Notes: generated from the sequence alone by a model not told the origin. A stretch of 64,000 bases of DNA from Hyposmocoma kahamanoa (GCF_003589595.1 NW_020653200.1:2607955-2671954), one strand, 5' to 3'. Shown: positions 24,131-37,253, numbered from the stretch's first letter. Program-made: numbers and translations.

Positions 24131-27100
24131 TCACTGTGAGGACTTTCTGTTGTCACCGTTTTCCTTAACCATTTGCAACTTCGAATGCAACCGAAAATGC
24201 AGCCGTGACTCCAGGGAGTAACCGGAGAATTTTTTCCTGTAATACATTGAAAAAATTGTTTCATCCGAAGCAAAATCCTGAAAAGTAAATAGACATTTTG
24301 TACCCTACTATCGTACAGACATATCTCTATAATTGTCATTATAAATTGATAATCAGTAGTTATGACCGATAGTGGGGTACAGACGTCTGATTATGATGGA
24401 GTTCAAAATACGACTGACCAGATGACCAACGTTCAAAATTACGAAGTTCTGAAGACACGTTCGTATTGCCTAACATTACTAATAATTGTCCGAAACAGTC
24501 ACATTATAATAATTTAAATTAACAAATTTAAAATAATACTTGAAAAGTTTTTATTAATCTACTTTTTGTCAAAATACACAGACCCAACAACAGAGAATAA
24601 TTTATTATAGAGTTTTTTTTAAATTGAGTTGCTCTTACCAACTGAGCCACAGATCAAGTTATAGATCATTGTACTAGTTTTTCAGCTTTCAGCGCCACTA
24701 GAGACATCTAATGAGATATTTTTGAAACCTTTTTACCGCAGCCGGTAAATTTACAGGTGCTTCAACTGACGTAGATGTCGCTTTATGATGGAATGTAATA
24801 ATTACGGAGATTTTTTGTGACATAACCTTAAAAAATCTCTCACCAGATGTCACTAGCGGCGACGAATGCCGAAAGCCAGTACAAAGATCTATAACAAAAA
24901 ACACATAGGAGGATTTCGACAACTCGGTAACTTGATCTGTGGCTCAGTTTGTAAGAGCAAAGCTACGGTGAAGCATGGTGGTGCGTTCGAGTCCCACGGG
25001 GTCGAAGAAATTTTTGTATATGTTCGATCTTCGTATTAACAATCATAACAATACTAGTGGAGTTATTTTACAAAAAACCGCAATAATACAATCTTATTAT
25101 TATTCAATATACTGATCGTTGAGGCGACCAGTTGCTAGTTCGAGTCCGGCCAGATTGAAGGAATGGCTCTTCGCGTTAGAACGATCTTTGTGTCAATAAT
25201 AATGGATAGTTAGTTATGGGCACTTGTATTTGCTTGTATGAGACGTTTCTCTAAAAATAAAATTGATTTTTGTGAGTGCTTTCACCAATTGATATTATTG
25301 CCTATTGGAGGAGCATCCTGTATAAACCCCTATAATGACGTTACAGTATCTACTCATGATTTAGTGTTGGTATTTCTTGTAGGTAGTGCCAGCACTGAAT
25401 TAGGAATGCAGTATTTATAAAATTTTAAAGTTGATCCCAATAAAAAAAAAGAGGGTTGATAAACTATCGATGGATTTCTAAAATAATGATCTGTCTCAAT
25501 GTTGATTTTTGATTATATTAACCAATGAAAAGCTTGTCACGTTCACAATAAAATTTAGTATTTTCTGAATAAATTTCAGTAACATTTAAGTAATGATCCG
25601 CTGGTTCGTACCGTGGTTTAGTTGGTGTAGCGTCTGGCACGGTATGCTAGTGCCGTCGGTTCAAATCCGGCCGGATCGAAGGAATTTTTTCTAAGTGTTC
25701 GATCTTTGTATTAATAATTATAACCAACTAGTGGAGTAATTTCACAAAAAATAAATGAATATTAATTCAATAAAAAATTAAATACAATGAAAAGCGACAT
25801 CTCTAACCGGGGCCAGTAGCGGTAAAGGTATCTAACTGGGTGACGAAATACTTTCATAGATTTCTCATAGATAGCGCTACGACTAAAAAGTCGTTGAAAA
25901 ACCAAGTACAAAGATACGACCACAAGCAGATAGAGAAATTCAAGAGGTCCGCTGTTTCGTTACGTGGCTTAGTTGGCGTAGCGTATGGCACGGTTTGCTA
26001 GAAGGCGTCGGTTCAAATCCGACCGGATCGAAGGAATAGTGTTCGATCTTTATATTAATAATTATAACAAACTAGTGGAATAATTTCACAAAAAAATAAT
26101 TGATATCAATTTAATAAAAAATTAAAATGTCAGCAATATTATCAAGAATATAATATCTGCCCTCTTTATCATAACAAACGTATTAGACTTTTTATTTAGC
26201 GAAATTGAGTTATTAACATATCTAAACGCGCGTTATTTGCGTGTATACGCGCTGCAGACGTGCTGTAGTTGCGCGTATGTATCGCACATTTTGATAAGAA
26301 ATTGTTTTAATTTTTGTTTTGTTTGTTAATTTCCGTCAGCTTTTGAAATGAAACAACTACATAAAATTGTAATTGTAAACTCCAGTGCTGCCGTCCGTTA
26401 ATTAAAATGCAGCTAAGTGACAAAATATTTTTTTGAGATATCGTAAAAGACCATAACCCTGTTTTAGAATATTGAAATTGTTTAATGATATTTCAGCTAT
26501 GTATCGTTAGGGTAAGTTCCGATATTATTTAGTGCTCTATCTTTTGCAATTTAAAACGAATATTTGCTCATTTATCTCTTAGCCGAGTTTTAGTTAGTGG
26601 ACGGCAGAGTATATAAGCTTCTTGCATAACGCGATATTTGCGCGCGTTTTAATAGATTCAAACGAATAAAACGCGATACTGACGAGCTTCGAACGCGCTT
26701 CTCGCGCGAGTCTGTATCGCGTTGAATCGCGTTTACGCGCGTCATCTGCACGTCGTCGGCGCTTATAATATACGTCACGTGCTTTGGCTCTTATGAAATG
26801 AAATAGTATCACTTTCAAAGCGACGCAATTACAAAACAGACATTTCTTCTTCTGGTATCAAAGGTTCAATATGCGTTACGAGGTTAGTAATATTACCTAG
26901 CGTCTTGCAACATCTGGATGGTTCGTTCTTTGTCACCCAACTGGTAATGACACATGGCCATTTCCGCCACACTGTACGGTATCAAGAATGTATCCTCCTT
27001 TATGTCGTTTTTAAGCCTGTAAATAAAGACGACAATTGTAAACAGTGTTTGTTTCATTACAATTGAGAATATAATGAAGTAATTGTTACAAATATATACA

Positions 27101-30100
27101 AGTAAACGACGTCACTTCGTTTAATTGTATTTAATTGCGTTTGATAACAATTTTTTTATTTTTTGTTTCCAAAATTGATTTGGTGCAATTTTATATGGAA
27201 TGATATGGAATTACGATATACACATATCGACAAACCTATAGTTACACGTGTCATGAATTTCACCAAACATTACATAAATCTAGTGAATACGTTCCGAAAC
27301 TTTGTTTTAGGTATTTATGAAATTGTTTTGCTTACAAAATGGTAGAATGATTGACCTGAAACCTAAAATTCCCTTTTGCTTATGCTAAATAAACGACGTA
27401 TAGTTAGAAAACAAGCTAATCAAGATCAAAAAAAATATTTCAGCTACTTACTGGCACACAGACTCGAGTGTGTCGAGGGCCAACCTCGGTAGACCCATGG
27501 CGGCGAGGCAGCAACCGTGCAGATAGCGCAGCAGCGCGCGGTTATCTGCCTCGTATCCCGCCATCCACTCTTGCGGAACATTTTCTATCTGCTCGCGCGC
27601 AGATTCTATCAACTGCAATATGTTTTCGCAGGGTTTTTATGCTTTTTTTAATACTTTTCAAGGAGTTCCTACAGTCAAAGTTGTTTTTATTGATTGGTAC
27701 TGTCATCACCTCCACCTTCAACTATCTTAACCTTCCCAGTCCCGATAAATTTTTTATGCCTTCACTACGACAGCGCGGCGAGATTTTTTTTACAAGTTAA
27801 TGTTGGATGGAAAGCGTCAATGAGGTCGACAATGTAGTATACGCACTTAACTAGTGCCTATTCACTCTCGCCTTGAAAAGTCTCAGGTACAGTTCAGGGA
27901 ATAAGTTTGCAGGCAGAGAATTCCACATCTGTGCCGTTCGCCATATGAATGTGGAAGCGAAACGCTTTGTGCGAATATCCACATTTTTTTTTTACTTTGT
28001 TTTCTTTAGCTGGCATTGAAAGTGTTGGTTACAGTCTTTCGGATGGTAAATGTACAGTTCAACAAGTTACATCAAAAATAATGATACCTTGAGTACACTT
28101 TGAGCGCCTCGCTCGTTTTTCGCTAGTATGGGGAACATGTTCCAGAGGCAGAGCAACTCGATGGCCGGCAGGACCAGTCGTCCGCCCTGTGCCTTGTGGC
28201 GCGCGCACCGCCGGATCATGAACTTTTCCATCGGCAGCGACTTGCCCGCGATGCGCTGCTTGTAGTACGATGCTTTCCTGAGAATACAACAGTTTATTGT
28301 ATTGAAGATCTGATCGATATTGACCATGGCGATAAAGGCATATATGTACGCGGCAAATGGAATTCGAATATAAAATAAAATACCAGACGATCTGAACGCA
28401 CATCTGATCTGAACGAACGCACACACGGCACACGGGCAATTTTGCTTGACGATAATTAAAAAAAACCGATCTCAAAAGTTCGTGGAATTACATCCAGTTA
28501 CCGGAAAGTATGCGAAACCGAATTCATCCCCTGGTTTGCCACACTTAGAGGGGGAATATTTTCTTCAAATTTGGATGGGACCAATACTGAGGTACCCTCT
28601 TTCCAACAAAAAGCATCATCACATTCGGTTCAACAATCGGCCGGAGTAATCAAGTAACATACACAAAAAAGCAGTCGAATTGAGAACCTCCTCCTTTTTT
28701 GAAGTTGGTTAAAAAGCAAATAGAAGTTTTGGAGTTTATTCGTGCCATTAGGATTAAAAGAAATGAGAATGGGCTGAAAACTGCGGTTGACTTGAGAAAA
28801 AGAGGAAGAAACTTACTTCATTAAGTCGTTGCACAGAAGCCTTTCAGAGGGCAGGATCTTGTCCTCGAGTTGCAACAGCATGGCGCCCATGGTGTACGAG
28901 TAGACAGTCCGCGACCAGGAACTCTCGTCGATCAACCTGTTGGCGTACATTGCCGCCTCACGCCATTGCATCATCAGGCTGCAACAGGTAAGTTAATCAT
29001 TACTTTATTAAATTATTTTGTACGCACGATAAACAAGCACTAATTTTGGAATAGGAAACAATGAAAAAAATCATCCGTTAAGGACAATTTCCCAAAGTTA
29101 ACTTAACACATACAATCACGAGAAAAAAGTTATATACTTATATGTAGTGCATTTTATATGATAATCCAGGTTTTTTTTCAAATGTGGTAGCACCACCTGG
29201 ACAGTATCAACCCCCAATTGCTTCCGAGGTCCCTACCGCCCCCTAGGATTCTTCAGCGCCTACAGAGGGCGGTAGGGACCACTTTGGGAAACTCTGTTTT
29301 AGGAGCTACGATGTCATGACAGAGAGATACAGTCATAGGCTTCAAACATTTAACTCCCGTTTCTTGAATCTGGGATTGAAAACCAAAAGTACCTATCAGG
29401 TATTACATCCAAACCAGAGATTTGCTAAAGAAAGTCCCTACGATGAGAAATGTAAGTAACGACGACATCTTACCCGTTCACCCACATGATCTCCCAATAA
29501 CAGAGATGACGGAATTGCGGCCACGTATTCTGGCTATCAATGGCGCGGTTGTAGGTGACAATCGCTTGTCGGAACATGCCCTGCAGTAGTTCCAGTCGCC
29601 CTTTGAATACAAGGAACCATACTCCATCCGGGTATATCTAAAGCAATGTAAACGCATATTTGTAAGTACTCTCTCAGGCAATGTCACTGTGAGGAAGCGA
29701 ATGGCATTAAATACCCGATGAGCGTGTGTGAAAGATGTGTTCTATAACTATGAAGACTATGTTCTCTATCACCCAGATGGGAAAAAGTGTTATATAGGAA
29801 TCGAAGCAATTTATTCCTTGAAAACAAAACACACACAAAAAACTAAAACACAAATTACGAAATAAAGTTAAACTGGCAGACTATATAAAGTAGCCTCATC
29901 TTTCATGGGAAACTGTGTGCGATTTCATAACAAAATACCAGTTCAAAAATATCCTGTTTGTGACACGGATAGCGAGACTCATGACCGAATGGAAGAGAGT
30001 GTTATGACATACAGGATGGACTTTTGTTAGTCATAAATTTAACTTTAGATTAGTGACGTTATTTTTTATATATATTTTTTTAATTTCTAGTTCTTGTTGT

Positions 30101-33100
30101 TTTTTGAATTGCTGTAACGCCTTGGTGCATGTTATGTTAAACTTTTTTTTTGAACAAATAACTATCAGGTTAAGTAACACAACAGTCAGAGAAGAAAATT
30201 AAAAACTATCGGTGGCAAAATGTTTATACAAATAATACATGGCCAAATCGTTTAGTTTGTGATAAAAAAATCAAACAAAGCCATAAAGAGTCTTGTGTTC
30301 GTTGAGAACGTGTGTAAAACAAAAAAGCAGTCAATTTAACACCATCGCATAGAATGAAAAAGTTTACTTAATCTAGTGCATTTGATAACAACCTGGAGCT
30401 CCTTATTCAAAATCTCCTGACAGACTTCCAAATCCCCTTGAGCGCCAGTGAAGTGGCAAATTACCAGGTGGTGTCCGAGCAGCGTAAGATCGCATAGCAC
30501 CGAACGCAAACCTGGGCACCTGGAGCCGGCTTGCAGTTCCGATAGACCAAAACTCTGTTAAACAATATTTTGTATAGCTGGTAACGCTGTGTAACGAGAA
30601 GATCCATAACACATCGGAATAAAAACGGCACTGACCTTATTACCAGAGAAGCCAACAAACTCCAGTACGCTGATAATCTTGGGAGGCAGCAGGGATATCA
30701 TCAAGTTGAACGTAGCGAGGCCCAGCCGAACCCCGCTGTGGAAGTGCACTTTCGAATCTTCGCTCTCCCATTGCTTTCGTTCAAGTATTTTTGCACAGTC
30801 CCTTAAACAGATAGACATTTTCGTAACCCAAATCAAAATACTAATACGAATTATCTATAAACCTATTATGCTTTTATATTTTATTTACAATGCAGTGCAA
30901 ACACTTTGCATAATAAAGATAAAGAGAACAAACAAAAACAGATAAACGCGTCTTATTAATTATTACAATCGGGGTTATCGCAAACTAGCAGTATGTTTGA
31001 CGTCATTAACTAATTGAAAATGACATCGAGGTCATTTTTTGTTTCAAAGTTATTAATAACTTCGTCAGCGTAGAATAAATATTTAATGTAGCCTACGGTA
31101 CATACTACCACTAATTTTCACAGTTTTATTGGTTCTCCATACAAACGTTCACCCCCTATTTCACCTCTTTAAGATTGTTTTTTGTGACAAAATGTAGCCT
31201 ATCGATGTCTTACTTTCTCAAACTCGTATCTTACAAAGAGTGATTATATTTTACAGGAGATGGCAAAACTTTCTATTTATTTTATATTCTTATCATGTTA
31301 ATTTGGATGCATAACTTTAAGAATAGGTCAAAGCCAGTGAGTAAATATGAAGGATATTTGATGTGAAATTAGCCTGCAAAATTTGTATATGTGCTTTAAG
31401 ATACAAGTTTGAGATAGTAAGGCGACGCTATATCATTCTCCTAGGCTCCATCTATCTCTAACCAAAATTCATCAATACTGGTTCAGAGCTTCAAGCACGA
31501 AAACGTAACAGACGGAGTTACTTTGGCATTTATACATATTAAATTTCGATTTAATACGTGTTTTTGAGGCATTATTAAGGATCTACAAAAATTTATTGGG
31601 AAATAATATCTTACTTATAACTGTTATAACAATTCTTGACTTTAATTGTTCCTTTGATGAGACCAGTCAGGTCTTCGCCCTCCATTATGGTCAAAGCAGC
31701 CTGGAGCAGTAGCGCTTCTGCGTAACACAATTCTGCATGTGCTTCCATGTCCGAATAGGTACTGTAATTAGGCTGTAACAAATTGAAACAATGACAATTT
31801 GTGCAATAAATATGTATTTCGATTTATGTAGCAAATTCAATGGATCACGCGTCAATATATATATATAAACACAAAATGTAAAAAAGGTAAACATGTATGT
31901 GTTATTATTCGACGTAATATTAATATTCTACAAAAGCAGAAGAATTCAATCAGTTCAAGGTCGAATTAAATACTTATGCATAGTACTAACTATGTAAGTA
32001 TACTTAAAAGTCGTAGGAGTTTTTTTTTTGGATATATGTAGGTATACAAGGTCACGCCACTCGCTCAGAGCGAACACTATAGCTTCTAAATCACTAGTGT
32101 ACGGGATAAATTTTTGCAATTTATATGAGCTGGATAACATAGCTCATTAAGGTATTTACAGATATGGTTGTGTCTGTTTTGTGACAAATTATACATCGTT
32201 TCAACCTTTATAATTAAGCTACAACGTGTATTGTACGACAGCAATGAAATTACACATGATAAAATCTAGAATTTAATCTAAAATTTTAGAATTAATAAAG
32301 TTCGTCCAGGGAAGTATTGTCATCTTACTTATTTCTGCCGCCAGTTAGTAATCTGAGCGTAACTGCGTTCCGGTTTTGGAGAGTAATGGTGCGTTTATTC
32401 GACACGAATTTCTTCGAGCTCAAGCCGCGCGGAGACCGCGTTGCCGCCGTGCAACGACCGCGTGCGTCTAATTGTCATGGCAAAGTACGCTCTATTCATT
32501 TAGCTTTTACGTTTTAATTCAAATCAGCGTCCCGAGCGCGCGGGCGCAACTGGCTTGTCTTTGGTCTACGCGTTGGGTTGGCGCATTTGTATTCAAAGGA
32601 ATTTAAATATTATTGCCTAGTAAACGTGAAAGCGTGGTAACTGGGCGGTCGCCACGCGGCGGCCGCGCAAGAAGTTTCGCGTTGTGTCACTGGGCGCTAA
32701 GTGTGCTGGTGAAATTACAGGCACATGGGACTTGCAACTTGTGTCCCAGGGTGACAGGCGCAGTGGCAGTGCACCTCAGATCTTTACGATTTAAAGCTCT
32801 GCAACTTTCGTCCAACGACTTGTTCATCCCGTCACAGAGTACCATAAAAAATAATAATAAAAATCAAAAACATAAGTGTACCTTTTTTATAATATTGCCC
32901 AAGCTCTCCACTAACGTCATGTTTCGTCGGTGTTGGTTGCAAATTGAAATGCACGTTTTTAATGCCCCCAGGGCTCTGTTGATTTGGGCATTGTCGAAGG
33001 TCAACATGGCAGGAATGAATTCAAAAATTGATGTTCCTAGACTGTGGTACAATGAATGCTGGTCCCTGAGACAAGAATGTTATAGTAATCACACTACTGG

Positions 33101-35645
33101 CTTGATTTAAATTCATGTAATTGCGATTCTTATTCGAACTTACACTTGGCACAGTCAACATATTAAGATATACATTGTTCGAATATCGCCTCCAGAGCAA
33201 CGGAACAAGAGCCGCCAAGAGTTTAGCTTGACGTGATGGCGTCTGTCGGTTTTAATTAGCAACGACTATATGAAATACACAACTAAAAATAATGTCGTAC
33301 TAAAATGATTTTACAAAACATTCATAGGTAAGCAGTAGATATTATGCATTTATTTGAATGTAGTTAATTCCTCATTCACGTCTTTCTTTCTTTCGTTTAA
33401 ATGTAATTCCGTTATTATTTATCTTTAATTGTTCATAGACAATGAAATGTTTCAAAAACATTTATTTTTTTATAAAGTAAATACGAAATTATGACAATTA
33501 AGAAACTGACCATGGTTTCATAATATTCATTGCTCCAATGAGGTCATTGTTGAAGAATTTTTGTATCGCGATTTCGCAGTCCCTGAAAGATGTCTGGAGA
33601 TCCGGCACGTATCTGAGTACAAAGTCAAAATAATACAAATGAAATACATTAATATAAAAGCTCATTACGGGGTGCATCCACACACAACGTACCATTTGCT
33701 TCCAGTACCTACATCTGGCGCACCCTAGCGTTCGTGAAACGCTTACGATGGCGATTGCATCGATTCAAATCGCGCGATTGCATTGATATTGATACAAACG
33801 CTTATAAATCACAAGTCTAGCGATGTAATCGCGCGTTTGTATCGGTGCAGTAGCGCGTGTGTGTAAAGGTAAACGATTTGTTACTGCATCGCGTTTGCAT
33901 CGTTGCTATAAGTCGCCGTGTGCAACCGCTATGCCGATTGACAAATCCCTTCACCACGATAGCAAGTATTATAGTGTATGCCATCGATACAACAACAAGA
34001 AAGCTCATTTTATTACATCAGTCACTTTTTTTAAGGTTAAATAGACTCACGCCGCTTTGTCACAATCTCACCCTCTGTTTAGAGGCGATATGTAACCGGA
34101 GATGGTTGCAGTTTGTCTAAACAATAAGACTTCACTCTGGCTTTGAATAGTAGCTCGAAATTGTAGTTTTCGGGAGGCACAGATTCCAAGCAGCACGCAT
34201 TACTAAGTAGGAAACAAAGCGCTTAGTGGGACCTCCCATGGTATATATTATATAAATTGTCACAAGGATGGAATGTTCCGGACTATCTGGCCGACGAAGG
34301 AAGGACCGGTCCGAAAACGGAATTATATTGCAAAGTTCCTGCGCAGACTTCATGTCTGCTTATTTGGATAAACTAGAGGGTTTAACTGACAGTATATTGC
34401 ATAAGTACGTTGGACGTGGTCATCGTTTATCAAATCCTGAGAAATGAAATAATAATAATAATAATAATAACGATCATAGCCTCGCACTAGAGAAACTCTG
34501 TGTCGCGGGTGCCATGGACACACACATAGACAACCACAAATTGCACCCAAACTCACGAGAGAAATAAATGTAGGCCACACAAATATTACCCCCGGCCCGG
34601 GAATTGTACCTGGGACCTCTGCGTGGCAGTCCGCCATGGTAACCGTTCGGCCATGGAGGCAGTTAAGATTGCCGTCTGAAGAAAGTTAAATAGATTGCCA
34701 TCCTCTTTTATAATCATTCAAAATCTGCGTCCCCACCCGTATACCCATCACTCGGTCGCACTACTCCACTCGCCAAACAATAGATTTGTTCAACGATTCA
34801 TGTTTTTAAATCAAAAATACAAAGGAATCCATTTGGACGTAATTTATGTTTGTTTTCTTTATTTAATATTAATTGAAATAATTTTATTTTTGTTCTACTA
34901 ATCGCTATTGTTTACATTTTTTTGTGTTTTCTTTACACGTTGTGCACAGGTTATGCATTTATTCATGTATTGTAAATAAATTCATTTATTTATTTGCAAT
35001 AAATATTTAAGTACATTTATTTATTTACAATAAATAAATAAATGCACAGTTTATTGTTACTTTGTTTAATTGGCCACATGCAAAACTACTACGAATAAAA
35101 TAATGGAAGTGAGATTATAACCTGAAAGTGTAATTATTACTTAAGCAAATATTTGATTTTCGCGGGCCTGAAAAAAATTTTTGTTAACTGTTAGCATTCT
35201 TTCTGGCTTCGGTTGTTGTTCATACGTAAGCAATTTTATCCGGCTAGGCGTTAATCGTAACATATTTGCAAGTTTTTTTTATTAAAAAAAATATTTTGTT
35301 CACTTACTCTGGTAGTTCTTCTGTAGCATCCTCAAACTCATCCTGAAAATAGCAACAAGAACGCCTGATCAGTACAGAAAAGCGTGATTACATGTAATAT
35401 TGTACGAGGATAGAACAAAATTCGTGGAAACTATTTAGACTACAGGATAAGCCAAACAACAGGTACAACACACATAAACATATCCAAAAAACATTATAAT
35501 CTCTTTGGGCAATACGGTAAAAATATACGGCAATGCTCACATCGTCGAACACTTCTGTTGCAATTGGCGGGCGGGCGCTCTCTCTATATGACTCCGGAAG
35601 CAACGGTGCGACCAGCGCTGTCGCGCTCTCCTGTCGCAAAGCCAT
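24131..35645 (-). CDS. TTC39: TTC39-family tetratricopeptide protein (DUF3808), complete coding set of 13 exons
   Basis: Exons in coding order: 35645-35541, 35342-35308, 33612-33511, 33065-32882, 31772-31615, 30801-30636, 30554-30393, 29637-29474, 28978-28817, 28277-28088, 27612-27452, 27016-26897, 24236-24131. All join in frame with GT-AG introns and give about 604 residues. Family landmarks occur in the expected order: LYHSLGTSIFEF, AHAELCYAEALLLQAALT, VRLGLATFNLMISLLPP, FLVFKGRLELLQG, FRHLCYWEIMW, RIAGKSLPMEKFMIRR, a late helix pair with AEMAMCHYQLG, and the C-terminal signature YSLESRLHFRLHSKLQ before a TGA. TTC39 proteins are soluble, TPR-like helical repeat proteins related to yeast Iml2; vertebrate members are linked to lipid metabolism, but the molecular role is poorly known. 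Which vertebrate paralogue is closest cannot be told. A minus-strand AATAAA lies about 430 bases past the stop. The first coding exon has an acceptor just before it (ttgcag, 35652-35651), so at least one 5' exon lies upstream. Confidence 0.92.
24626..24960. repeat. Two tRNA-like SINE heads in head-to-head foldback
   Basis: The strings gagttgctcttaccaactgagccacagatcaagtt (about 24628) and aacttgatctgtggctcagtttgtaagagcaa (about 24928) are inverted copies. The DNA between them is also a long imperfect palindrome (cgccactagagacatctaatgagata / gagagattttt with catctggtg...ctagtgg on the other arm). The right head continues into a B-box-like gttcgagtccc at about 24987. It lies in the last intron of TTC39. 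Confidence 0.55.
25606..25745 (+). repeat. tRNA-derived SINE family 1, copy a
   Basis: Head with tggtttagttggtgtagcg (A-box region) and ggttcaaatccggcc (B box), followed by ggatcgaaggaat and a tail gttcgatctttgtattaataattataaccaactagtgga. It does not fold as a real tRNA gene end to end and is repeated nearby. Confidence 0.65.
25963..26095 (+). repeat. tRNA-derived SINE family 1, copy b
   Basis: Nearly the same as the copy at 25606: tggcttagttggcgtagcg, ggttcaaatccgaccggatcgaaggaat, gttcgatctttatattaataattataacaaactagtggaataatttcac. A partial relative (gttcgagtccggccagattgaaggaat) lies at about 25136-25165. Confidence 0.65.
26225..26770. mobile_element. CpG-rich palindromic element
   Basis: CGCG-rich outer arms (26225-26300 and 26620-26770) flank an inner inverted pair (ctgccgtccgttaat at about 26388, and agttagtggacggcag at about 26592). 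The reading frames across it (26590-26818) are artefacts of the repeat. It lies between TTC39 exon 27016-26897 and its last exon. Confidence 0.45.
28446..28725 (-). repeat. Dispersed repeat E, copy 3 (inside a TTC39 intron)
   Basis: Antisense copy lying between TTC39 exons 28277-28088 and 28978-28817. Read on the plus strand it has aattcatcccctgg, tggatgggaccaatactgaggtaccc and aattgagaacctcctccttttttgaagttgg, the reverse complement of the diagnostic pieces. Confidence 0.65.
29228..29280. repeat. 14-bp GC-rich hairpin in a TTC39 intron
   Basis: GGTCCCTACCGCCC (29228-29241) and its exact complement GGGCGGTAGGGACC (29267-29280) with a 25-base loop, in otherwise AT-rich intron. Confidence 0.7.
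32310..32862 (+). repeat. Retroposon family A, copy 2, interrupted
   Basis: The left half (32310-32385) and right half (32696-32862) of the family A core are separated by about 310 GC-rich bases. The A-rich tail (ccataaaaaataataataaaaatc) ends about 10-20 bases from the 5' splice site of TTC39 exon 33065-32882, on the opposite strand. Confidence 0.65.
32386..32695. mobile_element. Unidentified GC-rich insertion inside retroposon copy 2
   Basis: About 310 bases rich in CpG and GC separate the two halves of the retroposon. Clear terminal inverted repeats or target duplications were not seen by eye. It could be another retroposon; no coding frame with family resemblance is present. Confidence 0.35.
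33715..34030. repeat. Decayed CpG-rich foldback element in a TTC39 intron
   Basis: Repeated motifs such as gcgattgcatcga, aatcgcgcgattgcat, gtaatcgcgcgtttgtatcg and actgcatcgcgtttgcatcg occur in both orientations. It is similar in style to the elements at 21495 and 26225. No gene is seen in it. Confidence 0.4.
34440..34665 (-). repeat. tRNA-derived SINE family 3, copy with intact pol III boxes
   Basis: Read on the minus strand, a tRNA-like head (tggccgaacggttaccatggcgg, A-box region; ggtacaattcccgggcc, B-box region) leads into the same body as the copy at 6430-6620 and ends in a (TTA)n-type tail near 34444-34465. The minus-strand reading frame across it is a SINE artefact. It lies in a TTC39 intron. 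Confidence 0.65.
34446..34470. repeat. (AAT)n microsatellite
   Basis: Seven AAT units followed by aacg. This is the 3' tail of the antisense family 3 SINE. Confidence 0.8.
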
Positions 35646-35699
35646 CTCACCTGCAAATGCGATAAGTATTATGACTAATTTTAAATTCGTTAATTATAA

Positions 35700-37250
35700 T
35701 AATAACAAGTTTGTTTATTTTCTCATCACAAAATACGGCACATTGGATAACAAGAACAATACATGAAAACAAGAATTATACTGTGGGAGACTGGTGCCTA
35801 AACAAGAAGTAAGGTCTGTATTTCAGGTCACCAACACTCCACGCCTTGGAAAATACAAATTTGCAACTTGGAATTATGCAGTTGTGCATTACTTCTGAAC
35901 AACACATTGATACATAACTAACATCAATACATCTCCAAGCATTTTAATAAAAGTAAGTAACGCTTATAAAAATCTTCGGAGAAGTCGACTACATATAAAT
36001 AACATCAAGCGACTAACCCCACGAAAACTTGTGTTTTAACCACAGCCAAAGCAGCGTTAAACAGATAATCGTAATCCCAGTAATAATTAACGCTTTGTTC
36101 TGCAGTATGATTTCGTAAATTACATACGCCGACGGTACCATCACATTATCCTGGCAATGCAAAACTTTGTAGTCGGTAAAACGTACGCAAGTGCATTTAA
36201 CTATTGATATTATAGTACTTGCAAACTAAGCACGACATTACTCTGCTAAATGACAGACATCTTACATGAGTCTTCAAATCGGTCACACTTATGTTTATGA
36301 AATTACAAAAGCGCTGAACAACGAGCAAAAGTGCAAGGTGTATAATAGATGTAGGCACTTAAATAAGTAGCGTACGTATAGTTATGCCTATACCTACTTG
36401 AGTTATAAATCCCTTAAATTACAGCGTGGAAGGCACTGTGTCATGCCAATATCGCACCAAAAGTAGAAATTGTGGCAAAATTACTAACAGGAATAGCAAA
36501 TAATTTTTAAATCAATGTGAAGATAACATTGTTTAGGGCTCTTTGCACATCATTGTACACGGCAAGTTCATTCGTTCAAGCATGTTCGCAGACGCGCGCG
36601 TGGACGGTATTGACGCAGTCTGGTGAAAGAAAACTGTCTTGCTGTTGAACAGAATGCACGGGAGCTGTAACAGCATCCTGAAAGTGATAGCTGTTAGGCC
36701 TGATTGCCCGATGATGTGTAAACTCGCGCAGAGGTCTCTTCATTTCATAGTTAGTTATTAAGTATTATTCCAGGACAAGTTCTACCACATAATATTAAAA
36801 TCGATTTTAAATGTTGTCTGAAATAAATATTATAGTATTAATGAAATAATGTTTGAAGCGCAGCTTAGTGATTACATCCGCCAGGCGTGAGACATTTGAA
36901 GCGACTATTTGCCTTTCAGAGTAAAAAATGTTCATCGTTGCAATGAAGGCAACGTTTTCATTATGTACTGCAATCAATTTATGTCGTAGGCAGATATGTG
37001 GTGTGATACGAGTATAGGTAGGTATGTAAGCATTTTTTTTTATGTGTACCTACACGATTTATAAGTTTTGTCTGTAGTCACGACTTTAACCATGAGGTCA
37101 ATATTTTGCAATTTGACTCAAAAACAATTCGTGCAAACGAAAACACAATCATCATGCATGCACTGTTTTTGTTGTCGTCACTGCGATGCGTGGAAACCAA
37201 AAGTAATATTACAATTCTTGTCATATACAGCCTATTCAAGTATATCAGAA
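35700..37250. other. Upstream DNA of TTC39, no exon seen
   Basis: Intron or upstream DNA. A GC-richer patch at about 36540-36720 (cagacgcgcgcgtggacgg) could be a promoter or repeat, but no splice donor in the TTC39 direction stands out there. Confidence 0.3.
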
Positions 37251-37253
37251 GTC

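Noticed and set aside
24930..26040. tRNA genes, because of clear A- and B-box sequences
   Set aside because: The heads are repeated with shared non-tRNA tails and do not pair as a full acceptor stem; they are SINEs.
26590..26818. Arg/Ser-rich minus-strand frames
   Set aside because: They lie in a CpG-rich palindromic element; composition follows the repeat.
28059..28475. 138-residue minus-strand frame
   Set aside because: It overlaps TTC39 exon 28277-28088 in a wrong frame; the right frame continues the family protein.
32613..33110. 165-residue plus-strand frame
   Set aside because: It spans retroposon A copy 2 and the antisense of TTC39 exon 33065-32882.
34350..34637. 95-residue minus-strand frame with a tyrosine run
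   Set aside because: It is the translation of a SINE plus its (TTA)n tail.
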